From Anaeramoeba ignava (Eukaryota > Metamonada > Anaeramoebidae), in assembly GCA_028826165.1 (NCBI GenBank), contig JAPDFW010000114.1, forward strand, positions 608,501 to 672,500: DNA of 64,000 nt, read 5' to 3'. Below the pieces are notes generated by a model. It saw only the letters and a list, made by a program, of their open reading frames with translations, did no database searches and was not told where the DNA came from. Shown here one piece after another: positions 61,671 through 64,000 of this stretch. The first letter of the stretch is position 1; every line of letters starts with the position of its first letter. Both the position numbers and the translations under genes were made by a program.

Positions 61671-61762
61671 TTTAAAATGAAGGAAAAAAATGAAAAAAAT
61701 GAAAAAAATGAAAACAATTTTTTTTTGCTTTTTTTTTCATTTTTTTTTTCTTTTTAAAATAA
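61671..61762. promoter_or_regulatory. 92-bp divergent promoter region
   Basis: Only 92 bp separate the divergent ATGs at 61670 (minus) and 61763 (plus). Each side has the T-tract/CATTTTT pattern on its own sense strand: three AAAAAAATG-type units toward the minus gene, and TTTTTTTTTGCTTTTTTTTT then CATTTTTTTTTTC and TTTAAAATAA toward the plus gene. Promoter function is inferred from position. Confidence 0.55.
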
Positions 61763-64000
61763 ATGAAAAATTTTCTTTCTTTTTTAGTTTTATTCTTAAT
61801 TATATTTGATTTAAATTTAATTATTTGCCAATCACAAAATAAAACAAATAATAATCAAAATGATAATAATAACCAATTTTCTCAATTTTTTAATTCCTCT
61901 TTTTTAATTCAAAACAATTTGTTTTGGAATGAAACAGAAATTTTATTTTCAAATGATCCTGAAGATAAAAATCAGTTTGAATGCAATGTTTTCATTTCAA
62001 AAAATTGGGCAATCATTGGCTCTCCTTATTCTCATTTCGAAAATAATTCTTATCAAGGAAAAGTTTATGTTTTTGAAAATAACGGAACATTTTGGAATGA
62101 AAATCAAATTTTAATTGCAAGTGATGGAAAAGGCTTATGATAGGTTTGGATACAGTGTTTTTATTTCAGAGGATTTATTAATAATTGGTTCTCCGTATGC
62201 TGATGTTGGGAATAGTTCGGAACAAGGAAAAGTTTATGTTTTTGAAAATAATGGAACATTTTGGAATGAAAATCAAATTTTAATTGCAAGTGATGGAAAA
62301 GTTTTTGATAGGTTTGGATACAGTGTTTTTATTTCAGGAGATTTATTAATAATTGGTTCTCCGTATGCTGATGTTGGAAATAATTCGGAACAAGGAAAAG
62401 TTTATGTTTTTTCAAAATAATGGAACATTTTGGAATGAAAATCAAGTTTTAATTGCAAGTGATGGGAAAGTAAATGATTATTTTGGATCAAGTGTTTCGA
62501 CTTCAGGGAATACTTTAATAGTTACTTCTCCTTCTGCAACTGTTGAAACTAATTTAAGACAAGGAAAAGTTTATGTTTTTGAAAATAATGGAACATTTTG
62601 GAATGAAAACCAAATTTTAATTGCAAGTGATGGAAAATCTCATGATTTGTTTGGATCAAGTATCTCAACTTCAGGAAATTTATTAATAATTGCTTCTCCC
62701 TATGCAAGTATTGGAAATAATGTAGATCAAGGAAAAGTTTATGTTTTTGAAAATAATGGAACATTTTGGAATGAAAATCAAATTTTAATTGCAAGTGATG
62801 GAAAAGTTTTTGATGAATTCGGAACAAGTGTTTTTATTTCAGGAGATTTATTAATAATTGGTTCTCCATATGCTGATGTTGGGAATAATTCGGAACAAGG
62901 AAAAGCTTATTTTTTTCAAAATAATGGAACATTTTGGAATGAAAAGCAAGTTTTAATTTCAAGTGATGGAGAGACTGATAATTATTTTGGATCAAGTGTT
63001 TCCATTTCAGGGAATTTTTCCATTTTTGGTAGTCATGGATATATTGCTGAAAACTCCTCTTATTACAACAAAGCATACATTTTCGAGAGTGTATTTATTT
63101 CAGCTCAAATTAATATAACAAGTTGTGGTTCTTTATTTTCTTCTTTTGAATGTTTTTGGGAAATGGAAAATGGAGATGATAAAACATTTGGTTATGAAAT
63201 CGCTTATCTTGATGATAATTGGCAATTTATTCAATCCCCAATTATCATCAAAGAAAATTCCTACTATCAGCAATTTAATCAGTCAATTTACACAAATATT
63301 ACAGGAAATGTTGATTATTCAGTTCAAATCAAGGCGTGTATTTCAGATGTATCAAATTTTTGTGGAGAACCATCAAACATAATCAATCTAACAACAAGAA
63401 TAGATTCTGTAAAAGATTTACAATTACATTCATCAAACGAATCTGTGAATATTTCATGGAATTATCCAAATGTTCCAATTTTTGACAACGTTGCAAAATT
63501 AGATCATTATATTCTTTCTTATTATTCTAATTTTGAAACAGAAACAACAAATATTTCCGTTTCAAATTCCTCAAAATCATATGATTTAATCAATTTGCAA
63601 TCAGGAACAAATTATTCAATTTCCATTTTGCCATGCAGAACAAATAAATGTGAAGGAGATGATGAAGGAGAACAAATTTCAAACTGGATTTCAACTTTAT
63701 TTTCACAAGTTTTAAATTTTCGTTGTTTCATTGCCGAATTGAATTTTTCTTGTTTTTGGGATCCACCAAATGCACCTGAAAAACCAGCTTTTTATAATTT
63801 TTCTTGTCAAGAAGTTCTTAAAAATTATTCAAGTAATACAACTCTTACATATGGTTACTATCAATTTACTGTTCCAGATTATGAATCAACTTATCAAATT
63901 CAAATTTCAGTTTGTGATTTAAATTCTCGATGTGGAGAAGAGTCTATTTTCCAATTTAAAACAGGAAAACAAAGCACAGATGAAAAATCAAAATTGGATT
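61763..64000 (+). CDS. Secreted FG-GAP repeat / fibronectin-III-like protein (3' end outside window), frame-broken
   Basis: ATG at 61763; residues 1-22 are a signal peptide (MKNFLSFLVLFLIIFDLNLI), then an Asn/Gln-rich stretch. FG-GAP-type blades of ~56 residues follow, each with FGSSVSISGNLLIIGSPYA, QGKVYVFENNGTFWNENQ and LIASDGK, as in integrin-alpha-like beta-propellers (~61920-63090). From ~63100 come Cys-containing beta-sandwich segments of fibronectin-III type (SVNISWNYPNVP, LINLQSGTNYSISILPC, YQIQISVCDLNSRC). The frame is open to the window end, so any membrane anchor or kinase domain lies outside. Two frame breaks: an extra G at ~62130 (GGAAAAGGCTTATG, versus one G in sister repeats) and an extra T near 62411 (GTTTTTTCAAAATAATGG). 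Sister repeats show the intact reading. Probably a surface or secreted adhesion-like protein. Confidence 0.8.
62046..62965 (+). repeat. ~168-bp tandem coding repeats (FG-GAP blades)
   Basis: Six copies of a ~168-bp unit, marked by GGAACATTTTGGAATGAAAA every ~168 bp. Several stretches are identical between copies, including synonymous positions, which points to recent duplication or gene conversion. Confidence 0.85.

Noticed and set aside
1-64000. tRNA, rRNA or other structured RNA genes
   Set aside because: No stretch with the G+C content or conserved box motifs expected of tRNA or rRNA was found on either strand by reading. A tRNAscan/Infernal run would be decisive.
1-64000. Bacterial or organellar origin
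   Set aside because: Spliced GT...AG introns with matched phases, nuclear protein families (AAR2, TBCE, Rho, PI4K) and the absence of operon structure exclude it.

Overview
This is nuclear DNA from a very AT-rich, compact eukaryotic genome. It was identified from sequence alone. Genes carry short GT...AG introns (donors often GTAAAT or GTAATT, roughly 60-130 bp) and a few introns of 0.5-2 kb made almost entirely of tandem repeats. TAA, TAG and TGA all act as stops, so the code looks standard. The gene set (RNF213-like AAA+ ligase, neurobeachin-like BEACH protein, Rho-BTB fusion, RGS-DUF547 protein, PROPPIN, PI4K-alpha) and the Asn-Gln, Lys-Asp and Glu-Lys runs suggest a free-living amoeboid protist. 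Anaeramoeba is my best guess, but this is an inference and the window does not prove it.

Layout. 1-22.3 kb is all on the minus strand: the 5' part of a USP14/UBP6 deubiquitinase (its 3' end lies beyond the window), a ~14.7 kb RNF213-like gene, a ~1.4 kb hexamer satellite, a secreted beta-propeller-like protein, and tubulin chaperone E (TBCE). From 22.6 kb genes run mostly on the plus strand: splicing factor AAR2 with a giant Asn-Gln insert, a PROPPIN (Atg18/WIPI family) with a 2 kb satellite intron, a ~1.3 kb 12-bp satellite, a Rho GTPase/BTB/U-box/BTB/CAAX protein, an F-box protein, a multipass membrane protein, and PI4K-alpha in three exons (33.8-43.0 kb). Then come an unidentified small minus-strand gene, a nine-exon coiled-coil/RGS/DUF547 protein (44.6-47.6 kb), a large BEACH-WD40 protein (48.0-59.4 kb), a minus-strand coiled-coil BAR-like protein, and the start of a secreted FG-GAP repeat protein that runs off the right edge.

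Functional themes are ubiquitin signalling (USP14, RNF213-like, U-box and F-box proteins) and membrane, phosphoinositide and small-GTPase signalling (PI4K-alpha, PROPPIN, Rho-BTB, RGS, BEACH, BAR-like). These genes are not in operons and their proximity may be chance.

Two features dominate at the DNA level. First, there are abundant locus-specific tandem repeats with units near 6 or 12 bp. One of them, CAAAAT, occurs inside coding regions as Asn-Gln and always with the same strand on the sense side. Second, there are many single-base frame breaks, mostly near homopolymers, in genes whose protein similarity continues unbroken across the break. They look like indels (assembly error or real mutation) rather than introns. 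CDS coordinates below therefore span whole genes, and the breaks are listed in each entry.
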